Shown: in pieces, positions 24,060 to 35,929 of the stretch
How positions within the stretch are numbered: position 1 is the first letter of the stretch
Layout of the letters: each line of letters begins with the position of its first letter
From: Sciurus carolinensis
Taxonomy: Eukaryota > Chordata > Mammalia > Rodentia > Sciuridae
Reading direction: 5' to 3'
NCBI RefSeq assembly: GCF_902686445.1
Contig: NC_062213.1
Coordinates: 41,366,741-41,430,740 of the forward strand
Length of the DNA: 64,000 nt
The notes under the pieces: model-generated
Databases searched by the model: none
The model's input: the letters and a program-made list of their open reading frames with translations, nothing else
Told to the model about the DNA's origin: nothing
Translations under genes and position numbers: made by a program

Positions 24060-24245
24060 CTGACATTCATTGTATAGCATTCTTAGGCCAAAGCTTTCAT
24101 GGAACTTAGCTCATTGAATCCTCAGTGAGGATTACCATTCTCATTGAATGTCTCAGTGAGGCATATGAATCCCATTTTGCAGAAAGAAGAACTAAGGCTC
24201 AGAGATCCTGAACTGTCCAGGCCATCATCATACATGACTCAGCCC
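24060..24245 (-). repeat. MIR SINE
   Basis: 'gctcattgaatcctcagtga', 'cccattttgcagaaagaaga' and 'actaaggctcagagatcctg' are reverse MIR. A short internal repetition of cattgaat...cagtgag (about 24111-24160) suggests a small local duplication. Confidence 0.72.
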
Positions 24246-24784
24246 CAACCTGCTCTGTACCTGCTTGTCTCAGCTCAAGATCCCGGTTTCTCAGGAGTGA
24301 GAGTCAGCAGTCCACCAGGAGCACAGATATCAGGAGAGGGGCTACTTCCAAAGGAAAGGATACTGGGAAGAAAAACCATCTTTCTCAAGCATGCCCAGTT
24401 CCTTAATTAGGGAGTCCCTACATCTTACCCTTCTCTGCTCTTGAAGTCTATTCTAAAAACTAGAATTCAAAATAATTCCAGATTTTGGAGGAATGATCAT
24501 CTCCAGAAGGAGAGTCATCCCTATTATGTTTCTGAATGGACTGTGTAATATTAAAAGGGAACAAGTCAAACAGTGTGAGTTCTTGAGATGCCTTCCTTCT
24601 GTGGCTTCAACAACCTTCCTGCAAAAAATCAACAAAGTACAAACAAAAAATTTAACCCCCGAGTCCTATTCTTCTTTAATAGAGCTAATACAGAAACAAC
24701 TATGTAAATAAAAATCATTTCAGGTGTTACTTTCAAAGCTCACACATACAGTAGCATCATAAGTAGTCAAAGAACTGCATAGAG
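24246..24784. other. Intronic sequence, nothing recognised
   Basis: Two overlapping 60-72-codon frames on opposite strands at 24453-24711 match nothing. Confidence 0.4.
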
Positions 24785-25030
24785 TTGAGCTCATGGGTTT
24801 CAGAAACTGAATAACCAAAGTTTAATCTGCCTAGCCCCTGTACTTACTAGTCCTGTGGGCAAGGACAAGTTGCTTAATCTCTTTAAGCTTCCTGTTCCCT
24901 ATCTCTAAGATAAGGACAATAAAATTATATGACTCATAGAACTGTTGGGGGATTAAATGAGAAAATGAGCAATAAAGTCCCTGAGACATGGTAAACACCA
25001 AGTGACTGCTATGATTACTGTTTTGGTAGC
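24785..25030 (+). repeat. MIR SINE
   Basis: 'tacttactagtcctgtgggc', 'aggacaagttgcttaatctc', 'ttccctatctctaagataag' and 'gttgggggattaaatgagaa' give a good forward MIR. Confidence 0.82.
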
Positions 25031-25097
25031 TCATTTCTAACAGGAACTAATCATGGTCCCTAGTCCTTACTCATTGCTTAATCTTCCTGTTCAATGA

Positions 25098-25526
25098 TGT
25101 TTTAGGCAGTTTTTTCACTTCTTTGACTTAAAGACCCCACCAGCACAAGTAGAGAGGAGGAAAAATTTATTTGTGGGCTCATGGTTTCAAGGTCTCAATC
25201 CACAGACAGCAGTTTCTATTCCTTGGGGCTTGAGATGAGGCAGGACATCATGGCAGAAGAGTATGGCTGAGGGAAGCGGCTCACATGAGGATCAGGAAAC
25301 AGAGAGAGAGACTCCACTCACCAGATACAAATACATACCCCACAGCCACCCCAGTGAAACACTTCCTCCAACCACACCCCACCTGCTTCCAGTTACTCCT
25401 CAATTCATCCCATCAGGGATTAATTCACTGATTAGCTTAAGGCTATAGCCCACTCATTTCTCCTCTAACCTTCTTGTATTGTCTCACATGTGAGTTTTGG
25501 GGGACATCACATCTAAACCATAATAA
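25098..25526 (-). repeat. MaLR-type LTR
   Basis: Reverse copy of the family at 6116: 'ggcaggacatcatggcagaa' (reverse of the cttccgccatgatg block), 'attaattcactgattagctt', 'attgtctcacatgtgagttt' and the terminal 'catctaaaccataata'. The flanking pentamers aatga and aatca are one base apart, a possible decayed 5-bp duplication. Confidence 0.82.
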
Positions 25527-25839
25527 ATCATATCCAAAACACATTCTCATAATGACACATTCATTCTTTCAATGAAAAGCAATACTGTCTATGACTTCTA
25601 TTGTTCAGTGGAGTTGAATTTGATAGCATAATTGGAAAAGTGCAAAGATCTAGGAATCAGAGAATGGGAATTCTCTGTTAATGTCCCTTCTCTGTTAATA
25701 TGATCCAATATGGAAACCACATTGTGGGTGTTTCATAAACTAGAAACCCATGACAGTCTTAAGTTTCTATTCTAGCTTAACTATTTTATTTTGGTCATTA
25801 ACATCTGCTGGTACAGAAGTCATAATTTTATTTATTAGT

Positions 25840-26105
25840 TCATCAATTCATTCCTTTTTTCTTTAATTAAAGAAACATTTCTGAGTGCATACATTAGGCA
25901 CAGAAATGAGGCAGAGGATTTGTGACAAAAGAGAAGCATAAAAAGACCAATGGAACTTCTCAAGAGAGAACATTGCATGTGGTTGAATGGTTAGGAAAGG
26001 TTTCTTAGGAGAGGTGGCATTTGAGTGGGCCTTTGACAGTGTCTGACTTAATAGCTACTTTGCTAAGAAATTATTAAGTAAACGAATGTTATTGGAACAA
26101 TGAAT
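25840..26105 (-). repeat. L2 fragment
   Basis: 'catcaattcattcctttttt', 'gtgcatacattaggcacaga' and then 'tttcttaggagaggtggcat' followed by 'ttgagtgggcctttgacagt' is the reverse of the L2 3' region. Confidence 0.62.
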
Positions 26106-27488
26106 GAATAAATGAACACTAAAGAGTAGGTAAAACTTCAACACGTGGATATAGACAAGAAGCCAGTATGGGGAAGGCACCAAGATAAGGAAGACACCAA
26201 ACATGTCTTCTGGGTTTCCAGAATATTAGGCTACCATTGAGAAAAGGTAGGAACAGCATAACGTCTTGTACATACAGGCTTTGAATGACAGGTTTGAGGA
26301 ATATTGACTATGATCTTTGAAGAAATATGAAGCCTTTGACTTTTTATACTTCTACAGAGACATATATTGAAGGGATGTTGGTTGGGTGGTAGTATGCAAG
26401 ACAGAAAGGAGAAAGACTCAGGAAGAGATGTCCAGATAGCATCTCTACTGTCCACACACTATCCCTAAGGGATGAAGACAGGACTGAGCTAGTACCTGAT
26501 CTGCACTGATTCTAATGCCCTCATATGCAGGCCAGTTTCTTAGAGATTCAACATGAAAATATACAATGGGGCTCGACAGTATAACCTCCAAAGCCTTCTG
26601 ATATAAACACTCAGGAAAGAGAAGAAAATGCTTCTTACAAATCTGGTCAGAATAAATTTGGAATGAAATATTGTAAATTTGCAAAGAGATGAGGCATGAC
26701 TAAGAAAGAACACGCATTAACTGCCCATAATTGCTGCTAAAAAATTCACATGACATTAAATTAAGTTAGTTTAACCTTAAATTAAGAGTCAATAATGTGC
26801 TCAGAATAATAATCTTCTTCATGCCACCATTCATGCTTAATTTAGCAAGCAGTGTAACTATAATGACACCTTCGGCACATGGCTGCGATGGCCCTCATGG
26901 AACTTTACTAAGGCAGTTCTTTTGGCAAGGACAGAGCCATGCTAACCTCTTCCTAAGCTTCCTGTTGAATATTATTTAAAACTGCCCAATTATCACAAAG
27001 CCTATATACAGTTCAAAAGACAAATTCAAAATTCCCTTGCTACGTATTTATTTAGCTATGACATCATTTTTGCATGTCAATCATGTACAATCACAAAATC
27101 TAATAACAGGCTAAATAAATTATAAAATAGCCATAACTTAAATATGTTAAAAATTCTGTTTCAAGAATTCTTTGCCCGACACTAAATAAAAATAGATTTT
27201 GATAGTATCTATAAAATATGATAACCATGAAAAAATATTCATAGAAAAATTATAGGGAAGTACAGCAAGATGATAAGAGCAACTCCTTGAAATGCATTAG
27301 CATTTCCAAGGAAAGATTATTTTAATTTTTCTCTATTTGTCAAAAGAGTAGGTATTCATTTCATACTAAAAACCCAACTTATACAATAAGCATAGTCATT
27401 GTACCAGGAACTTGGCTATTAACTAAAAAACAGTAGAGCTGAAACTGGGATGCCAACAGATTTTTGCAACCATAAAGGTTTGGTTTAT
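26106..27488. other. Intronic sequence, AT-rich, nothing recognised
   Basis: Minus-strand frames at 26231-26684 overlap and have no recognisable product. 27000-27300 is strongly AT-rich. Confidence 0.4.
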
Positions 27489-27489
27489 G

Positions 27490-27550
27490 GGCCTATCACA
27501 GTGGGTAACACATGGATAGCACTCAATAAATAGTCAGTCAATGAATGAGG
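27490..27550 (+). repeat. L2/MIR tail fragment
   Basis: 'ggatagcactcaataaatag' then 'tcagtcaatgaatgag' is a tail shared by L2 and MIR. Confidence 0.5.
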
Positions 27551-28262
27551 TATGGCATAGAATAACAAGTCAATTTGGGCAATTCTCTTTCTGAAAAATT
27601 CAGTTGGGTAGCTTGATGCCAAGCAAAACATTTAATTGGTTATAAAACGTTAATTTCTACCTGATTGTTGTAGCAGAACTGGTGTGGTGAAATCCTGGGG
27701 GGACTCCAGGTGTTCTTCATTAGTTACTTTTTGGCTCTACATTTAAGACAGAGTTTTCACAACATGGACCCAGACAGTTTAGTGAAGTAAAAACAGGGAG
27801 GGTGCTATTCTGGATAGCCTAGACTCCACTTTAAGGATATACAGTATTTTGGAGGGGTTTAATTTTTGAGGGAAATATTTCAAATGTTGTTTTCATTGCT
27901 TTCTTATCTTCTTAAATAGTCCATATAGAAATTAACTCATAGTAGATTCCCAATTACTTTAAGAACTTTGGTAGTTACATTATGATATAAGAAATTCTCA
28001 TAGAAAGATTCCCATACTCAAAATGCTGTGTTTTGAGGTGTGTGGTTTTGTTCTGTCCTGAACTGTGCAGTTTCATCAACAGGCCTTGCTATGACACATC
28101 TTCCATGCTTTTCACACACTCTCTTTTCTTTGCCAGAACGTCTCACAATAAATTATTTGTACACTTAGTAAGGTTTTAATTGTATTTCTAATCTTTCAAT
28201 GTTCTGCTTTTGTAGCAACTCAGACCCAGTTATTCTTTTCTGTATATCTTATACTGCTTGGT
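27551..28262. other. Intronic sequence, nothing recognised
   Basis: No nameable repeat or coding segment. Confidence 0.4.
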
Positions 28263-28870
28263 TGCTATATTAGTTTCCCCCAAAATTTAGTGGCTTAAAA
28301 CAAATATCATTTATTATCTAACACTGATTTTGTGGATCAAGAATCTGGGAGTAGTGTAACTGGCTGGTTCCAGTTCATGGTCTCTGGCAAGGTTGTGGAC
28401 AAGATATGGGTCAGGGCTGTAGCCTTCTAAGGGCCAGACTGGAGCACTTGGATTTGCTTATTGACACATTTGTTCCATTTAACAGCAGAAGGCCTCTGTT
28501 CTTATCACGTGAACTTATCCACAAGGCTGCCTGAGTATCCTCACAATATGGCAGCTGGCTTCACCCAGAGTAAGTGATCCAAGAGAGAGAAAGAAGGAAG
28601 CCACATTGCTTTTTCACTTTTTGCTTCTTCCAAGGCGCCGGGGATTCGAACCAGGGCTCGTGCACACGCTTGGCAAGCGCTCTACAGGCTGAGCTACTCT
28701 CCCGCTTCACATTGCTTTTTAAGTCAGTGTTTTTTACATTCAAATCTTGGCTTTCACACACCATCACTTCTGCTACCTTTTATTCATTAGAAGTTAAGAC
28801 ATGAGGTAGAGCCCACACATAGGGGAAGAGAACTCAGCTCCATCTTTCAAAAGGAGATCAAAAATTTGTG
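28263..28870. repeat. Ancient interspersed repeat, interrupted by a tRNA-like insertion
   Basis: 'tagtggcttaaaacaaatat', 'tttgtggatcaagaatctgg' and 'agggctgtagccttctaagg' on the left, and 'cacaccatcacttctgctac', 'gaggtagagcccacacatag' and 'tttgtggacatattttaaaa' on the right, are parts of one old mammalian repeat whose text I recognise but cannot name safely. It resumes after the insertion at 28602-28720. Confidence 0.6.
28634..28705 (-). repeat. tRNA-like retroposon with 13-bp target duplication
   Basis: On the minus strand a 72-nt tRNA-like body starts gcgggagagtagctcagcct and ends with a perfect B box (ggttcgaatcc) and ggcgcc. The anticodon-position loop reads TTGCCAA, so the triplet there is GCC (glycine). 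The T stem and acceptor stem do not pair properly, so it is not a working tRNA gene. A 19-nt tail follows (ttggaagaagcaaaaagtg). Exact copies of cacattgcttttt flank it at 28602-28614 and 28708-28720. It resembles an ID element through the centre but has a different head and lacks the usual A-rich tail. Confidence 0.88.
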
Positions 28871-29074
28871 GACATATTTTAAAAAACTACAAACATTTAT
28901 CTTATTCTATCATTACTGTCATAATTATTTATGCAAATGTTTTCAGTTTTTAGGTTGTTTCCGGACATCCATAAAGCATATATTTTACGCTATATAAAAT
29001 TTCAGGACTCTGGACAATGACCACAGCAAGTTAAGGAGGAATCACATTTTGTATTTTTTTTTTTTAAATCTCCC
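28871..29074. other. Intronic AT-rich sequence
   Basis: Contains a T run at about 29056-29066; nothing else. Confidence 0.4.
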
Positions 29075-29160
29075 ACTTGTTAGGTATATGACTGAGTTTA
29101 GTCAAGTTATTTAACTTCTCTGAAACTCAGCTTCCTCATTTTCAAGTGGGAATTATAATA
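29075..29160 (+). repeat. MIR fragment
   Basis: 'tcaagttatttaacttctct' followed by 'gaaactcagcttcctcattt' is the forward MIR core. It is cut off by the adjoining TA repeat. Confidence 0.75.
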
Positions 29161-29225
29161 TATATTATATAGTGTATATATATATATACATATATATATA
29201 TATAAAATATACATAATATGTATTA
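29157..29225. repeat. (TA)n microsatellite
   Basis: About 70 bp of almost pure alternating T/A with short interruptions (gtg, cat). Self-complementary and likely length-variable. Confidence 0.92.
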
Positions 29226-29622
29226 TTATAATAGTTGGCCCTGTTGCCGATTAAGCAGGGATAATATAAGTGAGAGCACACTGCAAATCATAAACTGCTC
29301 CATGCATCTGTTAGTACTGGGCCAGCCAGGTTGCAGTGCTATGAGCCCTGCCTCAGCACTGTAGCTTAAGTTCCAAAACTTACTGCCACCAAGCAAGGAC
29401 CCTTTTATCTCATCTTTTCTCTGTCCCATAATATTTCCCAGGCTCGTAACCAGTGTGTCCTGCACAATGTAGGTGTTCAACAAGCATTCATTGCTATAGA
29501 AGCATTTGGTGTTGATGGTTGTCCCAACTCCTTTCAGTTTGGGTTAAACAGGGGAAAGTCGTCAGGTAGCAGAATTTTACAAACTAGACTAGAAGGGGAC
29601 TGAGAAGCACAGGAGGATGAAT
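29226..29622. other. Intronic sequence, possible L2 tail
   Basis: 29455-29490 ('aatgtaggtgttcaacaagc') resembles an L2/MIR tail. The rest, including an 85-codon minus frame, is not recognised. Confidence 0.4.
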
Positions 29623-29624
29623 TG

Positions 29625-29858
29625 TTAAGAACACAGGTTTTGTGATAAGACAGATTCGAGTAGTGTAAATTCCAGCTCTGCCTCTCAGATGCTTTGTGAA
29701 CTTTGCCCTCTAAACCTTGGTTTCTTCATCTGTTATGTGGGGATAACATCATTACCTATTTGACAAGGTTGCAGTGAAGATTAAAGGGGATAATGTATGA
29801 GAAGCATCTAGAATATTCCTGCCACCTAATAAGTGCTCTATAATTGTATAGTATCCTT
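29625..29858 (+). repeat. MIR SINE, near full length
   Basis: 'gttaagaacacaggttttgt', 'aaattccagctctgcctctc', 'cttggtttcttcatctgtta', 'acaaggttgcagtgaagatt' and 'cctaataagtgctctataat' run from head to tail. Confidence 0.88.
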
Positions 29859-30778
29859 CATCTTGTGATTGTGATTATTAGCAAATGGTTCCATCATTCC
29901 TAAGGGCAAGGTGTTCAACCTATGAAAAATAAAATAAAATCCTCCTGTTTGCAGGTCCCATTTTGGCACACCAAGATGACTTGACTCCAGGAAAGAGTAA
30001 TCACCAACGTTTGTCTTGCCTACCTGGGTGGCTATCTATCTAAAACAGCCTGTCTGGTTCAAGCTATTTCCATTTGCTGTCTTTATGAGCCCAGAGGCAT
30101 GCATAGCTATGAGCATAGTTCAGAAACTTGAAAAACAAACAATGAAATGTCTCATGCTTGCCACACATGTATTTTTCCTTCCATGATTTAGGTTGGCTGG
30201 TTCTAAGCCATAAAAGGTTTATAATAAAAAAGGAAAAAAAAAAGAATGAATTTGCCAGCTTAAAACCCTTTAACCCCACCCTCAAAACTTTCCAATTCAA
30301 GGTTAAGATGTGAACGAATGTTCCAACCAATATGTTCATGAAAGATTTAATAATTACTTTGCTTATGAAAGTTTAAACAGCTGCTTAAGTTAGTAAAAAG
30401 GCTCCCACCCAGGCAGAATAACCTGCTGTACTCACTGGGAAGGTTTTACAAATCATCAGACTATGTATTCAGATGAAAGACGGAGTTGCATTTGCTGCAC
30501 AGCCTCTAACTACTCAATTATGTATGGAATGAGTTTGTCCACCAGGTCAATCAGGTTTTGTGTATTACTTCAACAAGGGTCTTGACAGCGTCAACGTTAA
30601 AGCAGTTTCCAAGGGGATTGCTGAGCTTTTCAATAATTTATTTTTAAAAACACACATACATGAAATAGGCCATGCCTTTTTCTCCAGGTTATTTTACAGC
30701 ATAACTCCATGAAAACAAGGCTTATTATCAAATGGATTCAGAAATTATAGGAACTTAAATCACATCCCTTAAAAACAG
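29859..30778. other. Intronic sequence, nothing recognised
   Basis: A 91-codon minus frame at 30064-30339, rich in F and L, matches nothing I know. Confidence 0.4.
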
Positions 30779-30779
30779 A

Positions 30780-31125
30780 ATAACACTATTCTTTGGGCTT
30801 TCATATGTACTGTTTTCTCTGCTTGGAATACACTCCATGGTAGTTCCAGTCCTATAACCTTTAGCACGGTTTCCTTTTACTTATGCCGTAGGAATAAACT
30901 GAATCTCCTGGAAAGTCTTCCTTGACCTTCTGGACTAGGATGGTTGCCACTGAAATGAGCCATCAAATCTTGTCCCACTATATATGGCACTCACCACCAT
31001 CTACTGCAATTGCTTATTTAACTGCCCATCCCTACTGTGCAAACCCATGTGCCGTGAGTTAATTTGACACACCCAGAATACCAGTGGAGCTCAATAAATT
31101 CCTGTGGATTTAATGAATGAACTCT
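30780..31125 (+). repeat. L2 3' end
   Basis: 'gtactgttttctctgcttgg' then 'aatacactccatggtagttc', 'ctggaaagtcttccttgacc', 'actgcaattgcttatttaac' and the tail 'ggagctcaataaattcctgt' with tgaatgaac follow L2 3'-UTR order. Confidence 0.78.
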
Positions 31126-31314
31126 CTCAGTCATCCAAACTTCCATTTCTCTCTTTTTCTCACTTTAACAACTCCTACCAATTTTATTTCCTAAATATTT
31201 TCTGAATCCTTCTCTTTTTTTCAATGCTACTTCGACTATTTTAGCTTAAGGTCTATTATTTCCTGACTAAATTTTAGTCTTTGCCTACTCGAATGTATAA
31301 TAATGAACAGAATG

Positions 31315-31475
31315 AAATCAAAGGAAAATCCACTGCTAAAATCCTTCACAAGTCCCTGCTGCCTACAGGACAAAGCCACAGCCCTTCATATGGCATGTCA
31401 AGCCCACTGTGGGCTGTCACTCCTGGGGTGACCATCCTTTGTCTCTACTCCTTGCTTTTGCATAAACTCTCCCCT
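31315..31475 (+). repeat. L2 fragment
   Basis: 'taaaatccttcacaagtccc', 'tgctgcctacaggacaaagc' and 'atggcatgtcaagcccactg' match the upstream part of the L2 3' end. Confidence 0.65.
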
Positions 31476-31489
31476 AAGAAAGGCTAATA

Positions 31490-31650
31490 TCTATATCTAG
31501 AAAGGTAAAATAATCTACCAATGAAATGTACAAGGCAGGATTTGAATTCTTCTTTGTTTTCTAAACACAGAGCTTCCCACCCAACGCTCTTGCTGAACCC
31601 TAGAGTGCCTGACACATACCAGATAATAAATGTCTGCTGAATTAATGAAT
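31490..31650. repeat. Mixed MIR (reverse) and L2-tail fragments
   Basis: 'aaggcaggatttgaattctt' and 'acacagagcttcccacccaa' look like the reverse MIR head. 'gagtgcctgacacataccag' then 'ataataaatgtctgctgaat' is a forward L2/MIR tail. Confidence 0.5.
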
Positions 31651-33682
31651 AATAAGGAAAAAGACTGCAGAAGAAATCAAAACATAACCTACCCAGTGGA
31701 CCTCATTCCTCTATTCTACTGTTTACCAAGTTATGTTTCATGTTCAAATACTCTGGGAAAAAAGGTTCCATGATCAAAAATTTGGGGAATATTGCCAAGC
31801 TCCCTCTTAAAGATATGCAATGCATATCGCTAGGTTAAAATATTAAAGGGTGAAGAAGAGCCTCTAAGTTTTTTTTAATAGCAGAGTTTCTAACTATTTG
31901 AAAACAAAACTCAGTAACACTCCTACTCCATGAAATTCTGCTCTTCTCTAACACCTTGTCTAATAGTACACATAGTGTACTACCCATTCATGATAAAATT
32001 TTTATCTGACTACATTTTTAAAAATAATGACTAAGACCTCAGAAGGCAGAAGGGGGGGGCGGTGATACAAGGGAGTAGACTGGGGATGCTGCTGGACATT
32101 CAGCAATGCCCAGGACAGAACTATTGACCCAGAGAGTCAACAGCAACCATGCTGAGTAGCCCTGCCCCACAGCAAAGAGAAAGAATGCTCAGTGGAAAGT
32201 CTGGAACCTTCATGCTGATATTTCCCATTGGTCTTCATAGTGCTTCATTATATTTGAAATAATACTGACACATGAAACTGAAATTTTTCTTTGAATCCAA
32301 GAAAATAACTGTTATAGGAAAAATATAAGTATGAAAAACAATTCCCCTCATCAAGGCTTTATCTGAAAGTGTTTAGATAACATCAATCCCCCTCCCTTGC
32401 AAATCCAAAACCCTTTTCTTTTAATACAATCCTCTCAGAGGAATTCTTGAATATATTAACATTTTAAAAATATTGCATTTCCTGAGAAAATCTCAGAATA
32501 AGACCTAGGAAATCACTGAGGATCAAATGAAACGGGCCAGCCCCTAGAGTCAACATTAGAGAATCCCCTGCTAGTCTCTCCAGCAGGTGAAGTGAAACAC
32601 TAGTTTCAGATCCATTTGCCCTCTGTTCAAGTCAGTTTGAGTACAACTCCTCTTGGGTTACTTGTTCATTTGTTTACTTGTTAGAATGGAAAATCATGGA
32701 AGCATCAGAAATTAACCCTGGGAAAGGACTGAGAGCTAAGGTCAGAGCAGGGTCCACCCTGCACCGGATGCTGTACAGAGGATGCCCTGGGGCAGGTCAC
32801 GCTTTAAAAAAAAGCTACTTTCTCTCTCAGGAGTACCTTTTAACCAGTTTCCTCATCCAGTTAATGTACTATCTCTCAATAGGATGTTATAACTAACCAC
32901 GTTAAAGGGTATAAGGCAAAGGGTATACCTTAACTCTCTGCATTATTTTTATAACTTCTTGTGAGTCTAATATTATTTGAAGATGAAAAGTGTTTTGTTA
33001 TATTTTAATGATGCAACTGGTAAATGTATTGTGGCTTTGTCTATAAACTTCTGCTACACAGATGTGCCAGACTGATGAGGATGAGGGTCAGGGGTGGGGC
33101 ACAGAGGAAAGGGACATCATAAAGTCATCAATACCACAAAAGTCATACATCATCAGATCCTTTTCTAAAGTGACAAGGAACATAAAAGGTCACCAGCGAA
33201 GGGCTTGTTTGAGAGATAATGAGAAGAAGGAATGGACCAAGCATAGGTAAGTTTCCAGGTGAAATCCCATGGAGGGTGCCCTCAATATCTGAGAGCTCTT
33301 TGTGCATAGGAAAGAGATGCCAGGAGGAAAATGTCTAAGGGAAAGACATAAATTTCTCTTGTGTGATAACTTGATAAGGATGGTGCTGCTTATATTCTGA
33401 ATCAATTCTACATTCCTCAGATTTAAACAGCATTCAGCTAAGGTGATCCCAGGCATAAAGGAATTTCTTAGGCATAGGAAGAAATGAGAGTCAGGAAACC
33501 TAAAGTCCTGCTCCATATGTTTTCCTATCATGCATTTATGGTGTCCCCTTGGATAGTAACTTCCAGGTTCCATTTCCTCACCTGAAAGCCATAGAGTTGG
33601 TCCAAGAATGCCTACTCTATCTCTTTCTAAGAGGTCTTAAGTTTTAGGATCAACTCTATTGATTTAATAAAACATAATACTG
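31651..33682. other. Intronic sequence, nothing recognised
   Basis: About 2 kb. A short G run lies near 32053-32059. The 127-codon minus frame at 33190-33573 crosses ordinary-looking intron, and its translation resembles no family I know. Confidence 0.4.
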
Positions 33683-33813
33683 GGCTGGTGTTGTGGCTCA
33701 GTGGCAGAGTGCTTGCCTAGCATGTGTGAGGGACTGGGTTTGATTCTCAGTGCAGCATATAAATAAATGAATAAAATAAAGGTCCATCAACAACTAAAAA
33801 AATTTTTTTTAAA
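33683..33813 (+). repeat. ID-type SINE
   Basis: 'gggctggtgttgtggctcag', 'gcagagtgcttgcctagcat' and 'gggactgggtttgattctca' give the tRNA-Ala-like ID body with A and B boxes. It is followed by an aaat-rich tail and the sequence 'aataaaggtccatcaacaac' that I associate with squirrel ID copies. Confidence 0.88.
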
Positions 33814-34000
33814 AATTCCTATTAATAGATGGTAACAAATTTCCTGTGAATTTCAAACACAAAATAATTTCTTAATGAATGGGGGTTTATTGCTATTTTA
33901 GTGCTATGGAATATCATATCAGAAGTTAAAAAAAGCTCACATGCTTTCCCTATGTCATTCTCAGTCGTGGATAGGTCTCACAAATATACCATAGGGCTAT

Positions 34001-34352
34001 ATTATGAGTCTTGAATGTTCCCCAAAGGCCCATGGGTTAAAGGTTTGGTTCCCATGGTTGGCACTACTGGGAGGTAGAACCTAGCACAGACTTCCTTACA
34101 TAGCCAGGGGTCTATCCTTAAGGGGAATTGTAAGACCCTGATCTCTTCCTTTTCCTCCTTTTCTTCCTGACCATGAGGTGAGTGGTTTGCTCTGCCAAGG
34201 GCTCCCCACAATTGCCATCCAGCATGCCCACCAGCAGTCCAAAGCAATGGGTCTGCCTGATCTTAGATTAGAACCTCCATAATAATTTTTTTCTCTTTGT
34301 AAGTTAGTTATCTCAAGTATTTTGTTACAGTGATGGAAAGCTGACTAACACA
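34001..34352 (+). repeat. MaLR/MT-like LTR
   Basis: It begins near 'tatgagtcttgaatgttccc', carries 'ccatgggttaaaggtttggt', 'ggcactactgggaggtagaa' and 'ttcttcctgaccatgaggtg', and ends 'agctgactaacaca'. Start and end motifs fit a rodent MaLR-class LTR. The 81-codon minus frame here is a by-product. Confidence 0.78.
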
Positions 34353-35928
34353 GATGATTTCCCAGGAATAAAGCTATCTGAGAAAGAAATTCAGAGGTTA
34401 ATGTCGGAGCTTCCAAAGTTCAAGATCTGCTAAATCCTGCAACATAACCTATTCACACAAAGGCCAGTTTCTGATGAAGTCAAAGCAGAAAGAGAATCCT
34501 CATTTTGGAGGAGCCAAAACATGCCACCATGGATTCTGTGGGAAAAGAGTAAGATTTATGTGCATAATAACCCTGTTCTACTATTTTCACACATTGAATC
34601 CCAAGGAAAAAAAGTATTCATATTATTGGCATTTTGAAAAATTCTCTGGTAATTTATCCCAGGCTTATGGCTGGATTATGCAATAGGGTTTTGAAATGTG
34701 CTAATACTTCATCAATCATATAAACCCTTTTCCAGAGCTGAAATTCACTACATCTTTCAATGGTTTTTAGGCTAAAGCAGAAGGTTCTTTACATGCAAAC
34801 TGCTCACTTTTATTCAGGTTCTGGGCATACACCGTGAGACATAAGGGACTGTGCTGAGTGTTATTTCAGGCACTGCCTTTGTTAACCCACCCTCCTCTCC
34901 TCTGCCTATCCTCAAGTCACCCTGCACATCCCACCTTCAGGCAGAATAATGGAGATTTCAGTTTACCCTCTCCTATTTTAGAAAGAATTTCCACTGCAAC
35001 CAATTTACTCAGTTATTTAGCACCACTATTCTCTAGTTCGCTGTGGAACAAAGTAGCAAGAATGCTTCAGGGATAAGTTAGTCAATGTAAACTATCAAAA
35101 CCAACATCATGTCCCTGTCAGCATTACTGATCATTATACATAAAATTTAATGACTTGAGGAAATTTTGCCAGAGTTTAAGAGAATTGAGTTCTCTCATTG
35201 GACTATGAAAGAACATTTTGTAGTTGGCCTAGGATTTTCATCACATATTCCTTTTCCTCCTTTCTTCATCCCCATATTCTATTCATGTGTGAAGGGAAAC
35301 GTACAACTTCCTAATAGAACTGTCTCCCATCTAACCCTCACGTTCTGTGCTCCTCCCTCTTTCTGTTTCCCTGCATCTTCTGCTCACCTCAGCATCGACC
35401 TTCATTACTATCTTTACCTCATAGTCATCAGAGAGGCGCCAAAAAGCAAGGAAATAACACTGAGATCAGTGTTTTCAAAATTATTTTGAGCTTCCTTGCA
35501 AAGAACAGAAGGAATGTGGAAGAGATCAGAAGAAGAAAAACTCAGGACGGTAATAGGACCTGCATTGGGGTGGTAACAGCAGTAAAGGCAAGGTGGAAAC
35601 AGGTTTTTTTTTTTTCCAAAAATATGTTGAAAGTAGACTGAACAGGATGTGATGCTTGACTGTAAGACAGTGATAAGGAGGAGGGATTGAAAAATAGCTT
35701 GAAGCTTTGTAGCTGTGCTCATAGATAGATATGGTTCATTTAGCAGGCACAAGAAACTAAGGCAAGGGATGAGACATGAGGGAGTAGATGTGCTCAGCTC
35801 TGGACATGTTGAGCACAATTCAGTGGTGAAATCCAATATGCCAACAGACAATCAATGTTCTAAAAGGGCAGGAAAACTTCTAGATTTAAAAAGGATCAAG
35901 ATTGAGAAAATCTTCCAGTCATGTCCAT
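34353..35928. other. Intronic sequence, nothing recognised
   Basis: Includes the longest open frame in the window (145 codons, minus, 35414-35851). Its translation is rich in Ser/Leu/Cys without recognisable motifs. It is opposed by a plus-strand frame and has no sign of being coding. Confidence 0.4.
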
Positions 35929-35929
35929 T

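Noticed and set aside
28634..28705. Functional tRNA-Gly gene
   Set aside because: The anticodon loop and B box look right, but the acceptor and T stems do not pair and the body is flanked by target duplications, so it is a retroposed copy.
33190..33573. 127-codon minus-strand open frame on the same strand as CPQ
   Set aside because: It is on the CPQ strand, so I considered another exon, but the residues do not match any part of CPQ as I know it.
35414..35851. Longest open frame, 145 codons on the minus strand
   Set aside because: No recognisable domain, opposed by a plus-strand frame, and no convincing splice sites or conservation clue. A frame this long arises by chance in 64 kb.
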